Assembly (NCBI GenBank): GCA_016936155.1
Contig: JAFGPO010000132.1
Span: forward strand, 1-44,486
DNA length: 44,486 nucleotides
Source: Caldifarciminota bacterium
GTDB lineage: Bacteria > Hydrothermota > Tepidihabitantia > SM23-42
Direction of reading: 5' to 3'
In this document: in pieces, positions 1-7,656 of the stretch
Numbering within the stretch: position 1 is the first letter of the stretch
Layout: each line of letters begins with the position of its first letter
Program-made: the position numbers and the translations under genes
The notes under the pieces: generated by a model
What the model was told of the DNA's origin: nothing
Database searches by the model: none
The model's input: only the letters and a program-made list of their open reading frames with translations

Positions 1-831
1 GTATGGTACACGGCACCGACCGCGATCCGTTTGCTCATGAAAGACGGTGCGGATATTGTCAAACAGCACGATATGTCTTCTTTGCGCTATATGATCAGTG
101 TCGGTGAACCGCTCAATGCTGAAGCCGTGATCTGGTCAAAGGAAACATTCGGCATGCCGTTCTATGATTCCTACTGGCAGACTGAGACCGGATCGATCGT
201 TATCACCAATTTCCCGGGCATGGAAGTGAAACCCGGATCCATGGGCAAGGCATTCCCTGGCATCACGGCCACAATCCTTGATCTCAAGTCCTTCCAGCCG
301 ATCACCAAGACCGGCACAGTCGGTCTCATTGCCCTGAAACCTGGCTGGCCATCCATGTTCCGCACCTACTGGAATAACAAGGAAATGTATGATAGTAAGT
401 TCAAGAACAGCTGGTATATTTGCGGCGACCGGGCAAGCATTGATGCGGATGGGTACTTCTGGTTTGTGGGCCGGGACGATGATGTCATCAACACCGGCGG
501 CCACCTGGTTGGACCATTCGAGATCGAATCCGCGCTCCTGGAGCATGAAGCGGTCGCTGAATCCGCGGCAGTCGGTAAACCCGATCCCGTGAACATGGAG
601 GTCGTCAAAGCATTCGTCGCGCTCAAACCCGGTTTTGAGCCGAGCGCGGACATCGAACTGAGCATCATGAACTTTATTCGCAAAAAACTATCGCCCCTTG
701 CCATGCCCCAGGAGATTGAATTCGTCGCATCGCTGCCCAAGACGAGGAGCGGTAAGATCATGCGCCGGCTTCTGCGCGCCAAAGAATGGGGCGAAGAGAT
801 CGGTGATACCTCGACGCTGGAGAATGACTAA
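1..831 (+). CDS. acsA: Acetyl-CoA synthetase (AMP-forming), 3' part
   Basis: This is the C-terminal part of an ANL-superfamily acetate-CoA ligase (acetate + ATP + CoA to acetyl-CoA + AMP + PPi). The frame is open from base 1 with AcsA-like residues (WYTAPTAIR) before the first ATG, so the gene starts outside the window. Visible motifs are SVGEPLN, the adenylate-binding YWQTETGS, the hinge region GRDDDVINTGG, and the C-terminal PKTRSGKIMRR containing the catalytic lysine. The tail (GDTSTLEND) also resembles Bacillus-type AcsA, which argues for true acetyl-CoA synthetase rather than a long-chain acyl ligase. It is followed by an ACP gene and a Kbl-type enzyme that would use an acyl thioester such as acetyl-CoA. 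Family assignment is strong; substrate is inferred. Confidence 0.93.
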   Translation, partial: VWYTAPTAIRLLMKDGADIVKQHDMSSLRYMISVGEPLNAEAVIWSKETFGMPFYDSYWQTETGSIVITNFPGMEVKPGSMGKAFPGITATILDLKSFQPITKTGTVGLIALKPGWPSMFRTYWNNKEMYDSKFKNSWYICGDRASIDADGYFWFVGRDDDVINTGGHLVGPFEIESALLEHEAVAESAAVGKPDPVNMEVVKAFVALKPGFEPSADIELSIMNFIRKKLSPLAMPQEIEFVASLPKTRSGKIMRRLLRAKEWGEEIGDTSTLEND

Positions 832-855
832 GTACCACGAAACAAAAACCATCCC

Positions 856-882
856 GCGTAAGGCGTATGGCGTAGAGCGTAT
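856..882. repeat. GCGTA-type microrepeat
   Basis: A short run of GCGTA/GCGTAT words lies just after acsA. The reverse complement resembles the TACG-rich stretches at 42035-42061 and 42169-42187. It therefore seems to be one member of a dispersed low-complexity repeat family of this genome. No coding function is visible. Confidence 0.4.
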
Positions 883-913
883 TGCAAAAATAGACATACA
901 TATCAGTGCATCA

Positions 914-1020
914 GCATATCAGTATGCAGGATATCAGTACACCGGCAGATCAGACTCGTTGTATCTGATGCTCTGGTATTCTGGTTTGCTTCCCACTGAT
1001 ATACTGACATCCTGATATGC
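914..1020. repeat. Imperfect inverted repeat in the acsA-acp gap
   Basis: Arm 914-938 is almost the reverse complement of arm 995-1020; both are built from ATATCAG/CTGATAT words. The space between contains further complementary words (CAGATCAGA near 945, TATCTGATG near 962), so a long irregular cruciform or RNA hairpin could form. It lies 47 nt before the acp start codon. It could be an intergenic palindromic element (MITE- or REP-like) or a processing site; no U-tract follows, so it is not a typical terminator. Confidence 0.6.
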
Positions 1021-1066
1021 GTTTTTTGGATTTGAGAATTTGAAATTTGATCCATAAGGAGGTCAC

Positions 1067-1321
1067 ATGGCTGAAGATTTGAAAAAAACGATCATCGATT
1101 ACGTGAAACATGAATACCTGGAAGATGAGGACGAGGAAGAGATCGACGAAAACACACCGCTCATCTCAAGTGGTATCGTTGACTCCTTTTCGATGGTATC
1201 CCTGAAGACGTTCATTGAAAAGAAATTCGAGATCAAGATACCGGATGAAAAAGCAACCACCGATGCGTTCGATACTGTGAACAACATCATTACGCTGCTT
1301 AAGGAATTCAATGTCACATAG
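1067..1321 (+). CDS. Acyl carrier protein
   Basis: An 84-residue phosphopantetheine-binding acyl carrier protein, normal ACP size. The attachment serine is Ser40 in the GIVDSFSM motif at the start of helix II. An unusually acidic stretch (residues 19-28, EDEDEEEIDE) precedes it. A strong Shine-Dalgarno AAGGAGG lies just before the ATG. Its neighbours are acetyl-CoA synthetase upstream and a Kbl-type alpha-oxoamine synthase 8 nt downstream, not fab genes. It is therefore probably a dedicated carrier for this small pathway rather than the housekeeping AcpP. Which acyl group it carries cannot be read from the sequence. Confidence 0.9.
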   Translation: MAEDLKKTIIDYVKHEYLEDEDEEEIDENTPLISSGIVDSFSMVSLKTFIEKKFEIKIPDEKATTDAFDTVNNIITLLKEFNVT

Positions 1322-1329
1322 GAGGCAGG

Positions 1330-2577
1330 ATGGCGTATAGCAATAAAGCAAAAGAGTTCTTTGACGGCGAGATCAAAGGGATCCAAGAAGCCGGAACATT
1401 CAAGGAGGAACGGTTCATTGAATCACCCCAGGCCGCGAACATAACGGTCGAGTATCCAGTCGGCACCGATACGAAAGAAGTGCTGAACTTCTGCGCCAAC
1501 AATTACCTCGGGTTATCGAACCACCCGGATGTGATCAAAGCCGCTCATGATGGTCTGGAATCCCGCGGGTATGGTATGTCGTCAGTCCGGTTCATCTGTG
1601 GAACGCAGGATATCCATGACGAACTGGAAAGAAAATTGACGGAATTCCTGGGTACCGAAGCCACGGTACTTTTTGCCTCATGCATGGATGCGAATGCCGG
1701 TGTCTTCGATGTCGTGCTCGATAAAGAAGATGCAATGATCGCAGACCGTCTGGTGCATGCATCGATCGTGGATGGAATGCGCCTGTGCAAAGCACAGCTT
1801 TACAATTATAAACACATGAACATGGACCACCTTGAGGAGAAGCTTAAGGAAACACAGGACTGCCGTTTCCGCATGATCATCACTGACGGCGTCTTTTCCA
1901 TGGACGGCGACATCGCACCGCTCGACAAGATCGTCGAACTGGGCGGAAAATACGATGCCATGGTCATGGTCGATGATTCCCACTCCACCGGGTTCATGGG
2001 CAAGACCGGCCGGGGCACACATGAACACTGCGGGGTCTTTGGCAAGATCGACATCATCACCACGACCCTGGGCAAGGCGCTCGGCGGCGCGTCCGGCGGA
2101 TGCGTAAGCGGTCGTAAGGAGATCGTCGATCTATGCCGCCAACGCGCGCGTCCCTATTTGTTCTCGAATACCGTGCCGCCGGTGATCATCACGGCTGCGA
2201 ATAAGGTCATCGATCTCATCTCCAAGACCACGGACCGCCGCGACAAGCTCGAGAATAACACTGAGTATTTCCGCACCAAGATGACTGAAGCAGGTTTTGA
2301 CATACGGGAAGGCGTTCATCCGATCGTGCCGATCATGCTCTATAACGCAAAATTAGCCCAGGATATGGCGCGCGATCTCTATAATGAAGGGATCTACGTG
2401 ATCGGGTTCTCGTTCCCGGTAGTGGCAAAAGGCCAGGCAAGGATCCGGGTGCAGATCTCAGCCGGACACGAAAAAGAGCACCTCGACAAGGCGATCGCGG
2501 CATTCACCAAGGTGGGCGGGAACTACAACATCCTCGGCAAGGGCAAGAAAGAGATCATCGAGATGTACGGCTACTAG
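1330..2577 (+). CDS. kbl: Glycine C-acetyltransferase / alpha-oxoamine synthase (Kbl type)
   Basis: A 415-residue PLP enzyme of fold type I, alpha-oxoamine synthase family. Along its length it matches 2-amino-3-ketobutyrate CoA ligase, which condenses glycine with acetyl-CoA or cleaves aminoketobutyrate in threonine breakdown. Diagnostic stretches are SSVRFICGTQ (81-94 region), the PLP aspartate/histidine motif VDDSHSTGFMGK, and TTTLGKALGG with Schiff-base Lys249. GTQ at 91-93 fits Kbl better than the serine palmitoyltransferase GSRxLNG pattern. The N-terminus is slightly longer than in E. coli Kbl. SD AGGAGG is correctly spaced before ATG 1330. No threonine dehydrogenase is adjacent; instead an ACP and acetyl-CoA synthetase precede it, so the acyl donor might be an acyl-ACP. 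Family is certain; substrate less so. Confidence 0.9.
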   Translation: MAYSNKAKEFFDGEIKGIQEAGTFKEERFIESPQAANITVEYPVGTDTKEVLNFCANNYLGLSNHPDVIKAAHDGLESRGYGMSSVRFICGTQDIHDELERKLTEFLGTEATVLFASCMDANAGVFDVVLDKEDAMIADRLVHASIVDGMRLCKAQLYNYKHMNMDHLEEKLKETQDCRFRMIITDGVFSMDGDIAPLDKIVELGGKYDAMVMVDDSHSTGFMGKTGRGTHEHCGVFGKIDIITTTLGKALGGASGGCVSGRKEIVDLCRQRARPYLFSNTVPPVIITAANKVIDLISKTTDRRDKLENNTEYFRTKMTEAGFDIREGVHPIVPIMLYNAKLAQDMARDLYNEGIYVIGFSFPVVAKGQARIRVQISAGHEKEHLDKAIAAFTKVGGNYNILGKGKKEIIEMYGY

Positions 2578-2585
2578 TTTCTAGC

Positions 2586-3716
2586 ATGAACAATACAGCA
2601 GACGTCATCGTCATCGGCGGCGGGATCATCGGGACCGCGACCGGACACTACCTGGCGAAAAAGGGGCTGAAGGTATATCTCTTTGAAAAAAACTATCTGA
2701 CTGCCGGATCCACGGGTCGTTGCATATGCGGTATCCGGCAGCAATTCTCGACCGAACTGAGCATCAGGATCGCGATGGAATCCCTCAAGAAATTCAAGAC
2801 AATGCATGATGAATTGGAACAGGATGTCGAATTCCATCAGGGCGGATACCTGTTCCTTGCACACGATGATGAAAAGGCCAATACCTACAAAAACCTCATT
2901 GCGATCCAGCAGAAAATGGATCTGGATGTTTCCTACATCGGTGTCCGGGAAATTGAAAAACTTGTACCAGGGATCTCCACGGTCGACCTGCTTGGCGGCG
3001 CACACTGTCCAAGCGATGCCCAGGCTAATCCATTTCTGGTCGTTGATGGGTATGCAAAAACGATCCGCCGGACCGGTCGTGTCTTTGACCACACCCGAAT
3101 TCAGACGATCACGATCGATCATGACAGGGTCGTCTCTGTAACGACCGATCGCAATGAAATATATTTTGCCCCGACCATTGTCAATGCGGCCGGTCCGTCG
3201 ATCCGCGACGTTGCGGAACTCGTGAGCCTCGAAATCCCTATCTATCCAGAACGACACGAAGCGATGATCACCGAACAGATCGAACGGTTCTTTGACATGA
3301 TGATCGTGGACTACCGGTCAGACGGTTGCTACTTCAATCAGAAATGGGGAAAGGGCAGTATCATTGGCTGCTATACCCCGGTCCCGAATGTTCCGGGAAA
3401 GGATACTGGTGCGTCGTTCATGTTCGCCCGGGAAATGGGACGGCGCATGGCGCGTCTCATCCCAAAACTAAAGGGCATCAAGATCATCCGACAATGGGCA
3501 GGCAGTTACTCGATGACCCCGGACGGCAATCCGATCGTGGATTGCACGGATATCGAAGGATTCTGGATCGTCGGCGGCATGTGCGGCCATGGATTCATGC
3601 TGGGACCGGAGATCGGCTGGGTAGCGGCCAATCATATCACCGAACAAACGTGTCCCTATGATATGAAAACCTTTGCCCTGAAGCGGGATTTCTTGAGTAA
3701 AGAAGTAATGAAGTGA
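2586..3716 (+). CDS. FAD-dependent amine/amino-acid oxidoreductase (DAO family)
   Basis: A 376-residue protein of the DAO/sarcosine-oxidase beta/glycine-oxidase family. The N-terminal Rossmann dinucleotide motif VIVIGGGIIGTATG (residues 8-21) is followed by the ribose-binding acidic residue in YLFEKN. The C-terminal FAD-contact segment contains WAGSYSMTPDGNPIVD and IVGGMCGHGFMLGP. An odd TGRCICGIRQQF replaces the usual SGRN(A/G)GG signature. It starts 8 nt after kbl without a clear SD and its stop overlaps the tgt GTG start, so it is translationally coupled on both sides. Known family members oxidise secondary or primary amines such as glycine, sarcosine or D-amino acids. Given the Kbl neighbour, an amino-ketone or glycine-derived substrate is plausible but unproven. 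Confidence 0.85.
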   Translation: MNNTADVIVIGGGIIGTATGHYLAKKGLKVYLFEKNYLTAGSTGRCICGIRQQFSTELSIRIAMESLKKFKTMHDELEQDVEFHQGGYLFLAHDDEKANTYKNLIAIQQKMDLDVSYIGVREIEKLVPGISTVDLLGGAHCPSDAQANPFLVVDGYAKTIRRTGRVFDHTRIQTITIDHDRVVSVTTDRNEIYFAPTIVNAAGPSIRDVAELVSLEIPIYPERHEAMITEQIERFFDMMIVDYRSDGCYFNQKWGKGSIIGCYTPVPNVPGKDTGASFMFAREMGRRMARLIPKLKGIKIIRQWAGSYSMTPDGNPIVDCTDIEGFWIVGGMCGHGFMLGPEIGWVAANHITEQTCPYDMKTFALKRDFLSKEVMK

Positions 3717-4852
3717 TCTCCTTCAAAATCCTGTCCCAGGACCCGCTTTCACAGGCACGAAGCGGTGTTCTGAGAACAGCCCATGGTAATGTCCGTACAC
3801 CGAACTTCATGCCGGTCGCAACCCAGGCATCGGTCAAGGGTATCGCTCCATCTGATCTTAAAAAACTCGGCGTCGAGATCCTTATCAGCAATACCTATCA
3901 CCTTATTCTGCGGCCTTCATCCGCATTGATCCGCGACCTGGGCGGACTTCACTGTTTCATGAACTGGGACCGGGCCATCGTCACTGATTCCGGAGGTTTT
4001 CAGGCATACTCGCTCGACCGGCTGCGCAGAGTCAATGACAGAGGCATTGAATTCAGCTCCCACCTCGACGGTTCCCAATACCAACTCACCCCGGAAAAAG
4101 CGGTTGCAGTACAGGAGGACCTCGATTCTGATATTGCAATGGTGCTTGATTTCTTTACCCCGTACCCGTCAGCATTCCTGGACGCGCGGCTCGCAGTCGA
4201 ACGCACGGTCCACTGGGCAGAACGCAGTTGCGCAGTGAAGAAAAAGCAACCGCTTTTCGGTATCGTACAGGGGGCTTCGTACAAAGACCTTCGTATCGAG
4301 TGCGCTGAACGCCTTACACGTCTCCCGTTCGACGGCTACGGCATCGGCGGACTCATGATCGGTGAACCAGCGTCCACGACGAATGAAATGGTTACCGTAA
4401 CAACGCGTATACTGCCGCACAACAAGGCTCGCTACCTGATGGGATGCGGATACCCGGAAGACATTCTTGAAGCGGTCGAGCAGGGCGTAGATCTGTTCGA
4501 TTGCGTTCTCCCCACGCGCAACGGCCGTACTGGCATGGCGTTCACGTCCCAGGGCAAGGTTATCATCAAGGCAAGCCGCTATGCGCGCGATACAGCGCCG
4601 CTCGACTCCCAGTGCCGCTGCTCTACGTGCCGTTGTTTCTCCCGTGCATATATACGCCACCTCTTTAATGCGGGCGAATTGCTCGCCGGACGGCTCGTGA
4701 GCTACCATAATATCCATTTTTTTATGCGCCTAATGGCTGGAATACGACAGAGCATCGAGCAGGGGACATTCCAGGATTTCAAGAAAAAGGTATCGAAACA
4801 TTTTGATTTCCGGGATATGGCAGAGATCCGCTCAAAAGAGTCGACGTTTTGA
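3713..4852 (+). CDS. tgt: tRNA-guanine transglycosylase
   Basis: A 379-residue TIM-barrel enzyme that exchanges guanine 34 of GUN-anticodon tRNAs for a 7-deazaguanine (queuosine route). Visible are the general-base/nucleophile region TDSGGFQ (Asp92), GIVQG (Gln186), GGLMIGEP (212-219), the nucleophile in LFDCVLPTRNGR (Asp263) and the zinc site Cys301, Cys303, Cys306, His332. Start is GTG 3713, overlapping the preceding stop by 4 nt. Unusual: the conserved FDEC of the base pocket is LDFF (145-148) and GGLAVG is GGLMIG, so the pocket is bulkier than in bacterial preQ1 enzymes. No other queuosine gene is in the window. Family assignment is firm; base preference is open. Confidence 0.95.
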   Translation: MISFKILSQDPLSQARSGVLRTAHGNVRTPNFMPVATQASVKGIAPSDLKKLGVEILISNTYHLILRPSSALIRDLGGLHCFMNWDRAIVTDSGGFQAYSLDRLRRVNDRGIEFSSHLDGSQYQLTPEKAVAVQEDLDSDIAMVLDFFTPYPSAFLDARLAVERTVHWAERSCAVKKKQPLFGIVQGASYKDLRIECAERLTRLPFDGYGIGGLMIGEPASTTNEMVTVTTRILPHNKARYLMGCGYPEDILEAVEQGVDLFDCVLPTRNGRTGMAFTSQGKVIIKASRYARDTAPLDSQCRCSTCRCFSRAYIRHLFNAGELLAGRLVSYHNIHFFMRLMAGIRQSIEQGTFQDFKKKVSKHFDFRDMAEIRSKESTF

Positions 4853-4955
4853 AGTATCACTATTTTAATCCATATGACTGGTGCCCGTTTTTTCGCACCC
4901 ATGTATCTATGATTAAAGATCTTAAATTATCGGTTTTATGCTAAACTTTATTTTT

Positions 4956-4978
4956 AACCGATGCGCGGTTTTTCTTTA
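4956..4978 (+). terminator. Possible terminator after tgt
   Basis: AACCG (4956-4960) can pair with CGGTT (4966-4970) around a 5-nt loop and is followed by a T-rich run. An upstream ATCGGTT (4929-4935) could pair alternatively with AACCGAT (4956-4962). The stem is short, so this is a weak call. It separates the tgt transcript from the pilM promoter. Confidence 0.4.
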
Positions 4979-4987
4979 TATTACCTC

Positions 4988-5015
4988 TTGACATAAAAAC
5001 AATTGTGTATATAAT
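4988..5015 (+). promoter_or_regulatory. Sigma70-type promoter of pilM operon
   Basis: TTGACA at 4988-4993 and TATAAT at 5010-5015 with a 16-nt spacer, both perfect consensus. The predicted start is about 30 nt before the pilM ATG, leaving room for the AAGGAG ribosome-binding site at 5043-5048. This transcript therefore has a normal leader, unlike several others in the window. Confidence 0.85.
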
Positions 5016-5053
5016 AATGCAAAATGTGACAAATGTGATAAAAAGGAGTGGTT

Positions 5054-6094
5054 ATGTTCGGTAAAAAGAAAAAGGTGTTAGGGCTTGATATCGGTTCAAG
5101 CCAAACAAAAATGGTTGAATTGAGTGCAGGTAAGAACAAAAAATTGGTTAACTATGGAATTTCGAGGGTCTTACCTGATGCTATAGTTGAGGGAGAGATT
5201 ATTGATCGAGAAGCCGTCTTAGACTCCATACGCAGTCTGATCGAGAGTAAGGGGTTCACCACGAAAGATGTGGTCATCGGTCTCGCGGGCCGTGATGTCA
5301 TCATCAAGAGGATCACGATGGATCGCATGAGCGAAGCGGATACGCGCGAGCAGATCAAATGGGAAGCGGAGCAGTACGTCCCATTCGATATCAATGAAGT
5401 GTCTCTTGATTTTGATGTCGTAAACCCGACCTTCGGTGAGAACCAGCAAGAAGTAATCCTGGTTGCGGCAAAGAACGAGTTGATCAATAATCTCACATCC
5501 CTGCTCAAAGAACTTAACCTTAATCCCGTTACTGTGGACACCACCGCATTTGCTCTGCAAAACGTCTTCGAATACAACTACTCACCAGGTGCGGATGATA
5601 TCATTGGACTCATCCATATCGGTGCCGGCATGACGGTGATAAACGTCATCAAGGGAGGATCATCATTGTCTGCCCGGGATGTTTATTATGGCGTGAACGC
5701 TTTTATCAGCAAATTGCAAAAGGAGGTCGGATTCAATTACGAGGATGCGGCCAATGCTGTAAAAGGCACAACACCGGTTGGAGCATCACAAGATTCAATC
5801 CAGGGAGTGTTCGAATCGTTCGTTGGAGACCTCGGTACACAGATCGAACGTAGTCTCCAATTCCTCTCCAGTGTCACTGGCGAGGAAAAAGTGAGCCAAA
5901 TATATCTTTCGGGCGGTGGGGCACTGATCCCGAATCTCTTGGAGTATTTGAAGAGAAGGCTTGGGGTGACGATCGAAATTCTTAATCCCTTTAAGAACAT
6001 TATTTATGATCCCACAATATTTGGTCCTGAAGGGGTAGATGTTGCAGGACCATGTCTTGCCCAAGCTGTTGGTCTGGCTTTAAGGGGGGAGTAA
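5054..6094 (+). CDS. pilM: Type IV pilus assembly protein PilM
   Basis: A 346-residue actin-like ATPase that sits on the cytoplasmic side of the type IV pilus inner-membrane platform and binds the PilN N-terminus. The phosphate-1 motif VLGLDIGSSQTK lies near the N-terminus and the adenosine motif LSGGGALIPN at residues 285-294. I chose ATG 5054 because AAGGAG at 5043-5048 is spaced 5 nt before it; the in-frame GTG at 5048 overlaps the SD itself. It is the first gene of pilM-N-O-P-Q, behind a consensus promoter. The stop overlaps the pilN start by one base (TAATG), suggesting coupled translation. Length is normal. Confidence 0.95.
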   Translation: MFGKKKKVLGLDIGSSQTKMVELSAGKNKKLVNYGISRVLPDAIVEGEIIDREAVLDSIRSLIESKGFTTKDVVIGLAGRDVIIKRITMDRMSEADTREQIKWEAEQYVPFDINEVSLDFDVVNPTFGENQQEVILVAAKNELINNLTSLLKELNLNPVTVDTTAFALQNVFEYNYSPGADDIIGLIHIGAGMTVINVIKGGSSLSARDVYYGVNAFISKLQKEVGFNYEDAANAVKGTTPVGASQDSIQGVFESFVGDLGTQIERSLQFLSSVTGEEKVSQIYLSGGGALIPNLLEYLKRRLGVTIEILNPFKNIIYDPTIFGPEGVDVAGPCLAQAVGLALRGE

Positions 6095-6690
6095 TGATAA
6101 AAATCAATTTAGCGCCGACTGCCAAAAAGAAAGCACCAAAACGCAAGGCAGCAAAAGCAGCGCGCCCCGGAGTAAAACTGCCCTCCGTGCAGACTACTGT
6201 AGTATACATCATCGGTATCGTAGTGGTCGTACTTATTGTGGCAGTTTCACTGGTTATTCAGGAGAGTCAGAAAGGCGGTCTCAACAGAAATATCACGCAA
6301 CTCAATACAAAGCTGAATGAACTCAAGGTATACAAGGCTGCGGTCGATAGCCTGGAGAAACGGGAACGCGAACTGGCAGCCCTCATCGCACCCATTAAAG
6401 AACTCAATCAGAACCGGTTCTTCATTGCCCATGTTCTGGATGAGATCTCGATGCGGATCCCGGAATTCACCTGGCTGATCCAACTTGACATCACGAAGGA
6501 AAGCATGACGATGAAAGGGGTGACAGCATCGAATCTTCTCGTCGCAGACTTCATGAATCGGCTGGAGGAATCACCCTACATCCATAATGTCGACCTGACA
6601 GTCCTGGAAAAGAAAGCGATCGAAAAACAGGAAATGATGGAATTCACGCTGACTGCTGGTGTCAGGGATGAATCAAAGGGTGGGAGGTAG
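6094..6690 (+). CDS. pilN: Type IV pilus assembly protein PilN
   Basis: A 198-residue bitopic inner-membrane protein. It begins with the PilM-binding INL motif (MIKINLAP), unusually followed by a lysine-rich cytoplasmic linker (residues 10-28) before the transmembrane helix at about 34-55. The periplasmic part starts with a coiled coil and ends in a ferredoxin-like fold typical of PilN. Start ATG 6094 is fixed by the INLAP motif and by overlap with the pilM stop; GGGGGGAG upstream serves as SD. With PilO it forms the heterodimer that links PilM to the secretin lipoprotein. Confidence 0.93.
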   Translation: MIKINLAPTAKKKAPKRKAAKAARPGVKLPSVQTTVVYIIGIVVVVLIVAVSLVIQESQKGGLNRNITQLNTKLNELKVYKAAVDSLEKRERELAALIAPIKELNQNRFFIAHVLDEISMRIPEFTWLIQLDITKESMTMKGVTASNLLVADFMNRLEESPYIHNVDLTVLEKKAIEKQEMMEFTLTAGVRDESKGGR

Positions 6691-6692
6691 CG

Positions 6693-7265
6693 ATGAACCT
6701 GAGAGAACCAAAAACGCAAAAAGTGATCTTTTTCTTCTTCATTCTGATCATCGTCCTGGTTGCCTTCTTCTATTTCATCTATCGACCGAACCATCAAAAG
6801 GTCAAACAGCTCAGCGCGCGACGCGATTCATTGCAAATCGAGGTTCAGAAAGCCGAAGCAGCCCGTGCCCGGTTACCGGAACTGCAGGCAAAGATCGCCC
6901 GCCTTGAGATAGAATGGGAAAAAGCAAAGGAAATGCTTCCTAAAGAGAAAGAGATCCCATCACTTATTCAGCAAATTTCGAATTCTGGTGCGAAAGCCGG
7001 CGCCAGTTTCATTTTGTTCAAGCCAAGCGGTCCACAACCAAGAGCCAATTATCAGGAGATTCCTGTTCAGATCAAAGTCGCATGTGGATATCATCAACTG
7101 GGAAAATTCCTGTCCAATATCGGCAACCTCGCGCGAATCGTGAATGTCCCCACGGTGAAGATCAAAGCGGGTGATGACCGCAGTGTTGAAGCGGAATTGC
7201 AGGCGATTACCTATACCGTAGCAAAAGGAAAGGAGGTCCCAAGTGGTGCTCCACCTCGTAAGTAG
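6693..7265 (+). CDS. pilO: Type IV pilus assembly protein PilO
   Basis: A 190-residue bitopic membrane protein. A very hydrophobic helix (residues 11-30) is followed by a periplasmic coiled coil (about 33-90) and a C-terminal ferredoxin-like domain, the standard PilO layout. It begins 2 nt after the pilN stop with GGGAGG as SD. Partner of PilN in the alignment complex. The last 23 nt overlap the start of the next gene, whose SD lies inside pilO, so the two are probably translationally coupled. Confidence 0.92.
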   Translation: MNLREPKTQKVIFFFFILIIVLVAFFYFIYRPNHQKVKQLSARRDSLQIEVQKAEAARARLPELQAKIARLEIEWEKAKEMLPKEKEIPSLIQQISNSGAKAGASFILFKPSGPQPRANYQEIPVQIKVACGYHQLGKFLSNIGNLARIVNVPTVKIKAGDDRSVEAELQAITYTVAKGKEVPSGAPPRK

Positions 7266-7653
7266 TTTTCTCTGTACGATCGTGATATTCAATCAAGCCC
7301 CCACTGAAGAGGCTCCGGCAGATTCCATGTTCCCGGTGGAAAAGTATCAATATACACAGGCTGGCCGACGTGACCCATTTGTGCCATTGGTCGGTATTGA
7401 GATCGGTGAAGGAGCACGGGTCAGCCATCTGAGCGTGGAAAACCTGACCTTGGTCGGTGTCTTGTGGGGTGATAAAGGCTATTATGGCCTCGTGAAGGAC
7501 GGCACGAACAAAGGCTACATACTCAAAAAGGGTGATAAAGTCGCGGGTGGTTATGTAGCGAGTATTGATCGAGGTAAAATCATCTTCAATATAGTTCATG
7601 CTGGCGTGCAGACACAATATGAGCTGCCACTTCAAGAGAAGGAAAGGAGGTAG
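7243..7653 (+). CDS. pilP: PilP-like pilus assembly protein
   Basis: A 136-residue exported protein. A hydrophobic N-terminal segment (about 1-17) is followed by a proline/acidic linker and a small beta domain (about 42-130) with RRDPFVPL, the usual entry motif of PilP, and LVGVLWGDKGYYGLVKD. PilP bridges PilN/PilO to the secretin PilQ. There is no cysteine at the signal cleavage site, so it is probably not a lipoprotein, unlike proteobacterial PilP. The GTG start at 7243 is supported by AGGAGG at 7231-7236. Gene order between pilO and pilQ supports the name. Confidence 0.85.
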   Translation: MVLHLVSSFLCTIVIFNQAPTEEAPADSMFPVEKYQYTQAGRRDPFVPLVGIEIGEGARVSHLSVENLTLVGVLWGDKGYYGLVKDGTNKGYILKKGDKVAGGYVASIDRGKIIFNIVHAGVQTQYELPLQEKERR

Positions 7654-7656
7654 ACG

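Noticed and set aside
2574-3257. 227-aa minus-strand open frame opposite the FAD oxidoreductase
   Set aside because: It is the complement of a clearly conserved gene, has no family features, no SD and no promoter.
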